In this document: in pieces, positions 1 through 10,560 of the stretch
Numbering within the stretch: the first letter of the stretch is position 1
Layout: the number at the start of each line of letters is the position of its first letter
DNA from: Serilophus lunatus
Lineage: Eukaryota; Chordata; Aves; Passeriformes; Eurylaimidae
Assembly: GCA_013399895.1 (NCBI GenBank)
Contig: VXBA01002403.1
Location: 470,092 to 534,091, forward strand
Direction: 5' to 3'
DNA length: 64,000 nt
Notes under the pieces: model-generated
The model's input: only the letters and a program-made list of their open reading frames with translations
The model's database searches: none
Told to the model about the DNA's origin: nothing
Position numbers and translations under genes: made by a program

Positions 1-776
1 TAACATTGTGGTTCAGAAAGAGATTCATAATTTTAGTATAATCAGCATGTTGGTCTGCCTCGTAGTGACAGGTTGAGTTTATTTCCGAGAGACTGTTCGG
101 TGAAATAGGCCATTAAAACTGGAAAGCCCTGTATAGGGAATGGCTGTGTAGTTTCCGTAAGACTTTTGGTCCTATATCTGGCCATCCTCTTGGGATGGTG
201 TGTGGATGCTGTGAGTGCAGCAATTGTCACATATTAATCTAGGGTAATTTAATGAATCAAACCCCGGTTTTATGGATTCCTGTATTACACATAAAAATGG
301 CAGTTGATTATGTTTAAATAGTTGTAGCAGGGCAGAAACTTGTCTTTCAGAGTTATGTAGGAAAAGCAGATGTTTTCAAAATGCCAGTAAAACTGCAGGA
401 TACTTTTGCAGTGTTTCGGTTTCATCAAATTGACTTGGGTAGCACTAGGTTTTCATCCTCCGAATTTATGATGGTCTGTAAAAGATAAAGGCAATTTTAA
501 ATGTTGTTGCTGTCTAGACAGTTATTTTCTTCAGCAGGTTTTGAAAATTTGTGAGAAATGGTCAATTGTTTGACATTCAATGTTGTTTGTTCAGCAGCCT
601 TTTGTGTTTCAGGCATATCTTTTAATATTGAACCTTAACAAGAAGGGCACTATTTCCCACGTAGCGCTACACAGAGACTGGATGAACTGTCATATCATGT
701 ATTGATTCCATAACCAGTTATCTCACTGAGATGTCTTTTATAAAAACTGCTGATAGAGATTTGGGAGAAGGGAGGT

Positions 777-790
777 AAAAAAAAAAAAAA
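777..790 (+). repeat. Poly-A run (14 A)
   Basis: An uninterrupted run of 14 A, followed by G and five more A. No LINE or SINE body is recognisable upstream, so it is read as a simple homopolymer rather than a retrotransposon tail. Confidence 0.9.
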
Positions 791-956
791 GAAAAAGCTG
801 TTATACCTAGTAATATAGTATCTGAAATTCTGAGAAATCTTCATGTCTGTGCAGAGCTGCAGTTATTTATCATTCCTCTTTAAACATATAGGTGGCATTG
901 ACCTGATTTTGGGACTTTTGTTTGGTGCTTTTGACAGGTTTTTTGGTTTGTTTTAT

Positions 957-975
957 CTATTTATTTATTTATTTT
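957..975 (+). repeat. (TTTA)n microsatellite
   Basis: About four to five tandem TTTA units within a T-rich stretch. Confidence 0.85.
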
Positions 976-3900
976 AACAATTCTTTGGGTAGTAGCATGC
1001 ATTACAAAAGATTTTGAATTTATGTCACCAACAGTTTCAGTATAGGTGTTATTAATACAGGGTTGAATCCAGAAATGAATGCATCTGATTTTATTGTGAT
1101 TGCTAAAACCTTTGGGTCTTGATGTACCAGCTATTTCAGGAGAGTTGTAGGAAGAGTTGTACTGAACGGTAATTGAGTAAATTTCTGTAATTGTGAGGGA
1201 TGGAGGGCTGAGTTTTTTTGTTTTATTTGTTTCTTCTTTTATTTTTTGTCCCAGCTTCTGATGACAATACGTGGTTGGTTTATGCTTTGAAACATGAGTA
1301 TATTTTATCCTTTTTGAGACTTAATGGTGATGGTTAAAGATGTTACTATCCCATCTGCTCACTACCAGTTCTTCCTGGTGGGATAGCTGTTACAAATTCC
1401 TCTCCATTTGTTGTAGGAAAGTAGTTTCATCAGTGACATCCCATAAATGCAGAGTTTAATCTGTCTGAATTTGCTGAGTATGTTTTACTCTTTGTACCTT
1501 AACTAATTAATTTCATTAATGGTCTTTTGTAAGTGACTTGCCAAGACGTTGTTTCCCATTTAAAATTGTTTAGTTACATTTCACTGTATTAGACAGGGAT
1601 TTGTGATTTTTTTTTTTTAATTATTGAATGCTGCTGATCATCTCAGGCCACAAAGCTTAAATAATGGAATTTTTTGAGAAGAAGAGTTGATTTTTACACC
1701 TGGCATTGCTACACTCTTGGTAAATACATTGGACCAAATCTTCAAATGTACTTGTGAAATTTCAAGCACAGCTGAGGAGACTTCAACATCCTTCTGACTG
1801 CAGAAATTTACTGAATTTTCTATGTAAAAATTTTTGCTTGATACTGTGCTGGCTTGCTCTAAGATGTAGAGTCTGAGTTATATGGGAGTTAGTCATAGCA
1901 TAATGATTTTCTAGTTACTCTCTCATTTGGTAGTCATATTCTATGCGTGTGTATGTGTGTATGTTCTGTGCTGTTCCTTGAATGCTATCAGTATCTTCCA
2001 CTTTTCTTCCTCTATGTGACTCCTTTTTCAGGAAACAGTTTTAGAAGCAGCTTAAAAGGTTAAAAATTTGGACCATTATACTTCCCATCTTCTTGAATTA
2101 CCCTTCTTCTATAGTGATTAAACATTGTACCTGATTTTCATGGGCCTTTGTTTTAGTCAAGGCAGACCTTAAATCTTGAGAAATCTCCTATGTCTATTTT
2201 AGGGCCCAAATGCAACAGAAAACATGTTTTTGCTGCATTTATATGTAACGTGAACTGAGTGCCTTAGGACACCTGAAATGCTTAGAAGAGACTGATGTTG
2301 TTTTTGGAGGGCCAAAATGCCTAGAGGACAGAGAGGAATGTGTACGGATAGTATTGCCTATAAGTCCCCTCATAATGGCAATTAAATTGGCCAAAAACTG
2401 CATTAAGAGTGGGACAACAGGGTCTTGCTGCGACTGGTCTCCCCTTTTGCCGTTCAACAATTTTCTCAGTGTTTTTTTGCCTAATGACATATCTGGACAC
2501 CTGCAGCTTGGGACTGAATGACTGTCATTTGGCACTGCACTACTCGAAGTGTCTTTGAGAACATACCATTAGTAGTGATGTTATTGCAGCCATGATGATG
2601 GGTCTTGGAGATAAAAGGAAGTGGTGTTTGTTGATGAAACTAGTTCTGGAAGAAGGGTTTCCCACTCAGACCCTTCTTCTGAGCCCAAGGGGAGACCTTG
2701 CTCACTGTTCCAAGAGCTAGCATCTGCTCTGACAATAGATACTATCATCTCTTTCTTCAGGTTTTTTTCCCTCCATAATGAGTGTGGATTTTTCTTCAGG
2801 TCCCTCCTGTCCCTTCAACGTGCACTCCTTTCCTGATAGAATTTGAAATGCCTTAGAAGCTGTACTTAAAACCTGAACATAGGTTGAATTAATTCCCTTA
2901 GAAATATTAATCTTTACCTCATGCAAGTTGAATGTAACCAGAGTACCTGTACTCAGAATATTGCCATAAATATTGGGATAAGCTCTCATGTTTCAGAACA
3001 GCAGCAGACTTTGGCATGGGGTGATCTTTTCGCTTTTTTTTTTAAAATAAAGTTAAGCTTATTAGAACTGTTTTATGTGTTGATGGTGATTAATGAAATA
3101 CACTGTTCTATAATAATAATGTACTTAAATTATGTCATTTGTTTGGCTTTAAAATTAATATTCGATAAGTAGTATTTTATTTCACATGAAACATTTGCAA
3201 TTAGATGCTTCTCAAAACGTAAATTCAGTGATCGTAAGGTACAGTTTCAACATTTATAGTGGACAGTCTATGCATTGCTATTGAAAGAAGAATTGCATTT
3301 TTTCTAAATGTGCTTGCCAAATAAATGAGTGTATTTTTGACATTGCTTAGCCTGCATTGGCTCGGAGAGGTATTCCTTTTCCAGTGTTAATAGCATCTAA
3401 CACCATTCATTTTTCTGGCATATACTAGAGCATTCTAAGCAAACCGAATTCCTGGGGAGGAACATTGTCTTAAACATTTGCTTTATCTGTTCATTCCAGT
3501 AGATGGCTACAGTTCACTACCAAATTGTGGCTATAATAGATTTTTTACAGTAAGTAAATCAGAAGATGAAGGTTGAATTACTATAAATGAGTTGACCTGT
3601 ACATTTTTCTTATTTCATGCACTTAGTCATGCACTATTCACTATTTTTCTATGTACACCTTTTTCAAACTACAAGAAAATGTTAAAATATTTTTTTTTCC
3701 TGTTGGTCAAGTTTTTATAATATAAACGACTCTCATATCTCTTGCAGTTTTCTAGTATTTTTAGTCGTGCCTGATTAAAGGAATGCTTATACTATCCAAA
3801 TACTGAGGGAACTGAGCCGCTGAAAAACTCTCTCTTACTTTTATAAAAGCGAATACTTCCATAGACTCAACAATTTTTTGTTCCTGCATTTAGCCATTTT

Positions 3901-4450
3901 AAATGGTAACTGTCCTTTTAGCACTTGCTTTTGCCAAGTTGACTTTAGCTTTTATAGAAACAGATGTTTTCTAGTAAGCCTTTTCAGTGGTAAGCATGAA
4001 GCAGTGGCTTTAACACATACAAAAGTGTGTTTACCCTTGTATTTCATCTGTGTTGTGCACTGCAATGTTTCATTACTCTCAATTCCCATCCAGGTCTTTC
4101 TTTTTTTAAACCTAATTTGCATACAACTAAGTTCATACAAAGGAATTTCTTTTAAGCCCCTGGAAAAGCAGCTTGCTTCTCAAAAGCCACTCATTAGCAG
4201 TTGGCAGAGTGGGATTCTTTCAAAGGTACATTACTCGTTTGTACTGTGTGAAGTAGCTCATAGTACAACATTGAAATATTACGTATGCCTTTTGACTTTT
4301 TCAGATCGAGTGATTCTGAATTCGTCACGTAAACTAGTGAATATTTTGCTTTAATTTTCAATGAGAAGGAAGTGTTGAAACTGACTTTTATTTGTACTCA
4401 TATTTGCTTGTAAATGCTACTACCATACCGCTTTAATTTTATCCTAATAC

Positions 4451-4760
4451 TTTCATTTTTGCCTTACAACAGCTACAAGCTGAGCGCAGCAATTTAAGGT
4501 GCAGGGTTTTTGTTATTTTACAAATGAAAGGGCCATTTTTTGCATTAACTGCTATGCTGTGCTATTGCAATGTTAGGTCCCTTTGCAATCAACTGCCAAT
4601 TTATATAGCTGGCTACAACTGCTTAATCTATTATTAATAAGCAGTGCTACTGAGCTCTACAAATGATAAAAATGGTACCAGTTTTATACAGGAATTTCAT
4701 TTTCATGTCTAAACTACATACAATAACTTTATTCTCTACCATGAAGATAAATGTCTTAAT
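4451..4760. promoter_or_regulatory. Candidate conserved non-coding element
   Basis: This block has no transposon similarity, no homopolymer longer than six and mixed composition, with TTGCAAT-type words (for example TTTGCAATC near 4582) and TAAT-containing words. An inverted repeat ACTGCTTA (4618-4625) / TAAGCAGT (4638-4645) with a 12-nt loop lies inside it. The texture resembles vertebrate conserved non-coding elements. That is a judgement only, because no alignment was possible. Confidence 0.3.
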
Positions 4761-5383
4761 TATTTATAAATTCTTTATATTTTATGGTATCGATTTAAAG
4801 ATTCATTCATTATCCTTGAAATATATTGAGAGGCCATAGCTGTAACTAAAATTTTCTCATTTACCCATTTAGTTACAATGTTGTAGTCTTAGGGGCCAAA
4901 ATTTAATGCGTTTACAAAATAGTTTTACAGTTTAATACTGGATTGAATATTCTAGAAAATAAATGAATGCTGTGTTATTATTAAGTTCTAAAATTGAGTA
5001 TTTTGGATTATGTGTGTTAAATCTGGGCTTTCGTCTATGTTTAGATTTTTATTGTAGCCACATGATTCATTCAATGAATTCATCTTCTGAGAGGAAAATG
5101 TATTTGACCTCTTCTTGAAAGCATATCCAAGAAGTTCATCAATAATCACAGATTTTAATAAGGTAAACAACATTAGTTCTGGCCCCTCCAGTGTTTGTGG
5201 AACTGGGACAGGGCCAGTACTCGATCCTCGCAGTGTGGAAATATGTTGGCTGCCCTCGAGAGCACCTGGCTGTGTTTAGGACAAGAAAAGGATTGTACCT
5301 GGAGGGCAATTATGGTCAGGACAAGGGATGGACAATAATAAGTCCCTGGAGCACTTTAATGGGCTACAGGAAGGAAAGAAAGC

Positions 5384-5397
5384 GGGGGGGGGGGGGG
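5384..5397 (+). repeat. Poly-G run (14 G)
   Basis: Fourteen consecutive G following a GA-rich stretch (5370-5382). It is isolated in AT-richer DNA. Run length at this site is likely to vary between individuals and between sequencing reads. Confidence 0.9.
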
Positions 5398-5740
5398 TTG
5401 CCAAGAAGAAAAAATAATAAGCTAACAATTGTGTTTCTACGAATGGGCTGTGAGAATGCTGAACAGTGTTTGCTAGAATGTATTTCTAGTCAAGTAAACT
5501 CGTGTCTTATCACATACCGGAATTTCTTGGAAACCCCCTCAGAATTTGTTTACCTAATTATTTAGGAAGAATTTAGAGATTTATTAAGTGTGTTCCTTGT
5601 TAGTTTTGTGCAATATGCTTCCTAGATTAAGCACTTCCACAAACGATTCACTAGTTGCAGTGAATTGGACATTATTTCTCCCCTCCTCCTTTCCAGGATT
5701 TAATTTTGTCTCAATCCTTGTGTCAATTTTAGATGATTTC

Positions 5741-5788
5741 ATCACACACACAGACGCTCACGCACACACACACGCGTGTGCACAGACG
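5741..5788 (+). repeat. CA/CG alternating purine-pyrimidine tract
   Basis: A CA dinucleotide repeat interrupted by CpG steps, containing the perfect 12-bp palindrome CACACGCGTGTG at 5769-5780. Alternating CA and CG steps are the classical composition of DNA able to adopt the Z form. The tract directly abuts the upstream edge of the CpG island. Confidence 0.85.
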
Positions 5789-6060
5789 TGAAAAGTTAAA
5801 CGGGAGAACGCCGAGACACAGAGCATCAGGACGGGAAGATGCTGCCCGTGCTGCCTTCGGAGTGCCGGGGCACTCACACGGGGCCGGGCTGGCGCTGCTG
5901 CTCCCGGCGCTGCCTCTCCCGCCTCCCGGACCCTGCGCGGCCGCGGAGCGGGGCCGGGGCCGGGGCCGGGGCCGGGGCGGTGTTGCCGCTGCCCCTCCGC
6001 GCTCAGCCGCTAGGGAGTGTCGGAGGGAGAGGCTCCGAGTGATTTTTCCACTTTCCCTGT
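5745..6060. promoter_or_regulatory. CpG island, candidate promoter or first exon
   Basis: By hand count there are about 27 CpG dinucleotides between 5821 and 6040, plus roughly eight more from 5755 to 5815. The surrounding kilobases have very few. The core (about 5880-6010) is strongly GC-rich and contains a GGGGCC hexamer repeat. In vertebrates an isolated island like this usually marks a transcription start or a developmental regulatory element. Several frames are open through the island (for example + 5839-6042, 67 codons, and + 5733-6062), but their Gly-Ala, Gly-Arg and Pro-rich translations are what the hexamer repeat gives in any frame, so I do not call a protein. Direction is undetermined; possible splice donors on + near 6309 (CTG/GTAAGG) and 6316 (GAG/GTAAAC) would fit a non-coding 5' exon. 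It could also be an orphan, intragenic island. Confidence 0.85.
5950..5977 (+). repeat. (GGGGCC)4-GGGG hexanucleotide repeat, G-quadruplex motif
   Basis: Four perfect GGGGCC units and a terminal GGGG, giving five G4 runs with 2-nt loops. This meets the usual G3+N1-7 rule for a potential intramolecular G-quadruplex on the + strand. It sits in the core of the CpG island. The unit is the same hexamer as in the first intron of human C9orf72, but the flanking sequence does not resemble that locus as I know it, so the match is one of repeat unit and not of gene. Confidence 0.95.
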
Positions 6061-7490
6061 GAAAAAGCTGCTTTTTAACTTCATCTCCAGCAGCAGCACT
6101 TGTGTGTTATAAGTAGACGCAAACGTTACAAAGGCGTGTGTCTTTATGATCTTTAGAAGGCTTTAAAGATAAGACCTGGAACCCTTTTGCAAGTAGCCGT
6201 GAATTATTTTTTGCGTGGATTTTGTGTTTACTCGTAATATTGCTAGCACGTCCAGTTAATTGTAAACTTACTTGTATAATTTGGATAGTAAGCGCCGAAT
6301 ACCTGTCTGGTAAGGAGGTAAACATTTTTAATCTGATAGAGGCTGAAGAACAGGAGCTTGTCTTTATCTAATTATTTCCTTAAAGGTTGGTCAGCAAATG
6401 TCATGTATTTCACCAACAGTGTGCTCGCTTGGAACAAGACGAGATATAGTACATTACAGTGGATCAAGAATCACAGTAAAAGTGCAATTGTCTTTAAAAT
6501 GCATTTTGGTAGTTTCGTGAGTGGAGATTCGGTAAGGTGGTGTGCCATGGTATTTAACAAAATAGCAAACGCCTCTTTAAAGGATGGCACAAACAAAATC
6601 ACACCCGTTTCCTTTTATTTACTGATCTGAGGAGTTTATATTTAAATGGCATAAATATTTGATATAACAAGCTTGTGAATTCTTTCCTTCCACCTGGAAA
6701 GTTAAAAAAACCCCATCATAGCAAGTATATTGGGGTGGCTGGCATCAGGTCTACATTGTACCTTTGCTTGCCCTGGGGTGCTCTTATAAAAAATAAAGCA
6801 GAGCTTTATACAGTTACAGTATGCACTAAATTAATGTTCAACATTCGTAAATAAAATATCCAAGTCTTTCTGAAGAAAAAGGATTGTTTTGAGATATTTT
6901 CAGGCCCAAAATTATGCCACTACTGTGGAGAGGAGAGGGTTTCTCCTTTCGTTTTGTTTTTATTTTTTAATGATCATCATAGTTTCTACATACCTTTATT
7001 ACTGTTTTTGCCTATCTGACAGGATGGAATATACATAGGAGATTCTTTTTGTAAATCGTATTTTCAAAAAATTCAGAGAGGAAACCACTCATTTATGCTC
7101 CAGTATATTTTGGTTCTGAGTAAGCAAACTGTATGCCTAATGATTTCATAAGAATTTAATATTGTGTGTTTTACAGATGGAAAAATGTTGATAAATTTAG
7201 GTTAATTTCTACTCTATTTATGGAACTACTTATGCATTTTTTAAAAGAAACAGAGTCTTCTTAAATTATATATAACTTGAAAAAGGGTCTGTTGTTTATT
7301 TTATTTTAAATATTAGATTGTCCCTGAATGAGGCAGAAAGAGTATTATGTAGAACACTACTTATGGAAACAGCAAACTAGTAAATCTATGCTGCACTAAA
7401 GGAAAATGTTATATTATTCTGATAATATTTGACTTTTGCACAATATTTAAATGAACATTAGTATAAATAGGAATGCTTAACTAAAACACA
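6061..7490. other. Non-coding DNA downstream of the CpG island
   Basis: The first 500 bases keep scattered CpGs and no homopolymers, then the sequence returns to AT-rich background. A + frame from 6358 to 6630 (90 codons) has no recognisable domain. No transposon is recognised. Confidence 0.55.
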
Positions 7491-7499
7491 AGTTCATCG

Positions 7500-8480
7500 T
7501 GTAGGCTAATGCATTACTCTTGTATATTTGTACATGAATGAACAATTATTCTAAAAAGTTTATACATGTGTTCCAGCGACCAAACTTGTATTAAAACAAA
7601 CTGTTCCGATAGTGGTGACAGAAGATGTGGTTGATGGTTGTGTTGGAGAAGTAAATGGGCAAAATATTTGTGGATCTTTTAATGATTACAGTTCTTGATA
7701 GCTTTCATAAGAGTGCACATAATTTGTGACAACTCTAATAAAAAAATGTGGCAGCAAAACTTTCTGAGTTAGCGGCAAAGTAAATGGGGCAGGTTTTGCA
7801 TTTTGAACAGAAATCTTATGAACTGTGATTGAATTTGTCGTGAAAGTGTGTCAGAATTAATAAAGTATTTACGTGCAAGGTTGCTGGGCTTTGCAGACTG
7901 GTTAGGGCTGAGGATTGGTTAACATGAAAAGTCATTTCTGTGCATTTGGTACTCGACAGCAAAGGACAAATGTACTTCTGTGCATTTCGGATCATAATGC
8001 CATTTTTCATTTCAAACCATTTTTGTCAGGACACCAGGCAAAACAATGATGCTTTGAGGACGTAATTAAAGATATTGTTCAAAGAACAACTTTCTGCATA
8101 TTTGAATTATTACTGTCATCAAAATCATACAAATATGGAAATATGATTGCCAGAAGCACATAAATCAATGATCAGCATGGCCTCAAAATCCAATAAATAT
8201 GTAGAGTTAAATACTTTAAAATGCAAATTGCATCTGATAATTTGCATATGGTAGAATTTAAAGGAAATTTTGTTGCTTAACAACCTCTAAGGTAGCAGTT
8301 AGGGCTATGGGTAAACATAGATTTTTTTATTCATCATTGGTCAAGTTGCAAGATTTGATAAATGATAGGAGACTGCTTTCCTTGGTTAAAATGACTGCAT
8401 TCTTTACTGAATCCTGAAACTGCCTTGAAGTCATCTGAATAATTAAGAGTTAATTATTCTTCATCCATCTAAATCAGAAA
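7500..8480. promoter_or_regulatory. Candidate regulatory block with octamer and homeodomain motifs
   Basis: About 1 kb without recognisable repeats. It contains ATGCAAATTGCAT (8221-8233) closely followed by ATTTGCAT (8240-8247), both matching the POU-factor octamer, and a perfect inverted repeat of two TAATTA-containing arms at 8437-8459. TAATTA words are sites for many homeodomain proteins. The − frame 7816-8010 has no family resemblance and is taken as noise. The regulatory role is inferred from motif density. Confidence 0.35.
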
Positions 8481-10150
8481 AGGACAGATTTAGGGAAGGA
8501 ATTTATAATTTTTGCCTCATGTCCTGTCATGTCGTAATGTGATAAACTAAACTGACTCCAAATAATATCTAGTGACCTTATAGTAATTACGCCTCACAAA
8601 ACATTCTGGTTGAAATTTTTTAATTGCTTGCATCGATTCCAGAAACTACATGTTAACAGACTCTGAAGTTGAATTGTGTTCAAAAGAAAGCAATATAAAA
8701 TTTGTGTTCTGCTGCAATTCTAGTTTAGTTTTATCAGGATAGATACTGTACGAGGTCTTTTACTTTTTTTTTTCCCTGTGATGGTGCCTCTCTCTATTTT
8801 CTGTGTTTCGCTCTTTTTTGTACAAAAACTATTATTTTTAAAGGAGAATGAATACATACATCAAGATCGTAACTTTTATTTTTCTTCTAGGGAAAAACTG
8901 GCTAAGTTTAGCCAAACGAGAGATTTGTCAGTGACATCAATTCCGGTTTGCTTGCTTTTTGCAACTTGGAAAAGAATGTACCCCTAAAATATAGGTAAAG
9001 AAAACAAGAACAATTCGGCATCTGTCTCCCTGTGAAAAGAAGGGCAGTTTCAGAATTCAAAACTGAAACCTGTTTATATTTGCTAATTTCTAGGTAGAAT
9101 ATCCCCCCCCCCCAAGAAGAAGGGTTTACGAATGTTTACTGATCACAAGAGGAATTGTAATAAAGAAATCAATATGCATGATCCCTTTTCATGTAGTACA
9201 ACAAGGTTACACTGTTAGGTTAAGTACAGGCTGCATTCCTTTTCAGAAAATCAATTTGCTGTATAGTGTGCAACAGCAAGTCTCTTCTGAAAGAGTCATT
9301 TTATGTTGTGTGCGCAGTAAATTCTATATTGACGCCTTCAAATAGTATTGAGTGATTAAAAAAAAAAGAAGAAACGCTAAGCAGACTAACCTTAGAAGAG
9401 TATTATAATTTTCAAGTAATTGCTTTCTTGCTAATTACTTAATTTCTTTCTAAGGGACAAACTGATAAAACGTGTTCTTACATATTCTTTAAGTTATTAA
9501 TACTGTAAAACTGGTGTTGTGACATTATTTTCAAAAATTTTTAAAATATTATTTTCGTAATAGCAACAGAATACCATATGTGATTTCAAATGCTATAGGT
9601 TTAACATGGGTTTACTTGCTCAATTCAGAGGGTGGGTTTTTGGGGGGTTGATTTGGGTTCTTTTGTTTGCTTGTTTGGAGGTTGGTGGTTTTGATTTTTT
9701 TTTTAAATTTATTTTAAGTTCTGGTTGTTGTTTACCAAAAATAAATTAAGTCTTTTCAGTTGCTATAGTTGTTTACATTTAAACTGTGATAGTGCTTGCA
9801 AAGCAGCACTGGATTTTTGTAAAGATTGTCTGTTACCTGTCTGGATTCCAAACAAAACGAGAGGGAGGGGAAAAGTTAGTAACTGTACTCAACCTCCTTA
9901 GACATAACATGGCTTAAAAGCCAGTTTTTATAAGGGAAATATATGGAAACGTGGTTTATTTTCAGTTCTTGTTTTCTCAGAACATAAAACTATGTCTTTT
10001 AAAATGCTTTGACCATTTTTGATGCAACTGTTCAATTGTAAAGACAATCTTTTGCTTTTTGTGTGTTTTTTACTGAACAGTTCTTGATGGACTCTGACTT
10101 TTCCTTTTATTTCTGTCAACCCAATTACAGTACATTAGAGCGCACCCTGA
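8481..10150. other. Non-coding AT-rich DNA, nothing recognised
   Basis: Contains an 11-C run at 9103-9113 and a GT-rich low-complexity patch at about 9630-9720. No exon, transposon or RNA gene is recognised. Confidence 0.6.
9103..9113 (+). repeat. Poly-C run (11 C)
   Basis: Eleven consecutive C in AT-rich surroundings. Confidence 0.9.
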
Positions 10151-10159
10151 TCCTACTTG

Positions 10160-10560
10160 TTTGCCTGTTATGCAGTGTATATGTTTAACTCATAAGCATG
10201 TTCATTTAGATATTTCAGTCTGATCAAGCCGAATGTCTTGCAGCAACACATATTGATGTCTACAGAACATTAGATACTTTCAACCTTAGTTATTCATTCT
10301 AGAAATTGTAAAATGCAAATATATATGGTTTTGATTACTTTGGAGCTGTCGTATCTGAAAAATCCAATTTTCCAATTTGTTGTTTCTCTGTCAAATTCAG
10401 TTGTTCATTATTACACCCTAAATGAATTTCGATTTTAATTGGAGAGAATTTTGTTCATTAAAATTTGAGTTTAATCGAAAAATACCTGGAATTTGAATTT
10501 GAAAACTGTCTAAACTGTTCACATATTTAGACTCAAAGTTAAAATACTGTTTGTTATGAT
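10160..10560. promoter_or_regulatory. Weak candidate conserved non-coding element
   Basis: A repeat-free, very AT-rich stretch with many AATTT and TTAAT words and a few isolated CpGs (TCGTATC, TTTCGAT, AATCGAA). The texture is similar to deeply conserved AT-rich elements, but the motif content is less distinctive than in the 7.5-8.5 kb block. This call is speculative. Confidence 0.18.

Larger units (their letters stand above)
1..4450. other. Non-coding AT-rich DNA, no gene recognised
   Basis: All six frames are broken by frequent stops. The longest frame (+, 3878-4354, 158 codons) is rich in Phe, Leu, Cys and Ser with no motif or family resemblance and no supporting exon structure, so I treat it as chance. 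The block holds an A run at 777-790, a TTTA microsatellite at 957-975 and a T run at 1607-1618. I recognise no transposon in it. Confidence 0.7.

Noticed and set aside
3878..4354. 158-codon + strand open frame
   Set aside because: It has low-complexity Cys/Phe/Leu/Ser composition, matches no family I know, is overlapped by an antisense frame, and no promoter or splice context supports it.
5668..5698. Strong-looking 3' splice acceptor (pyrimidine tract then TTTCCAG) just before the CpG island
   Set aside because: All three frames after it stop quickly or run into the CA repeat, and no matching donor or coding exon was found. It is kept only as a note for RNA-seq checking.
5839..6042. Gly-Ala repeat protein read from the CpG island
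   Set aside because: The Gly-Ala (or Gly-Arg) repeat is only the translation of the GGGGCC hexamer. There is no further coding evidence, although repeat-associated translation cannot be excluded from sequence alone.
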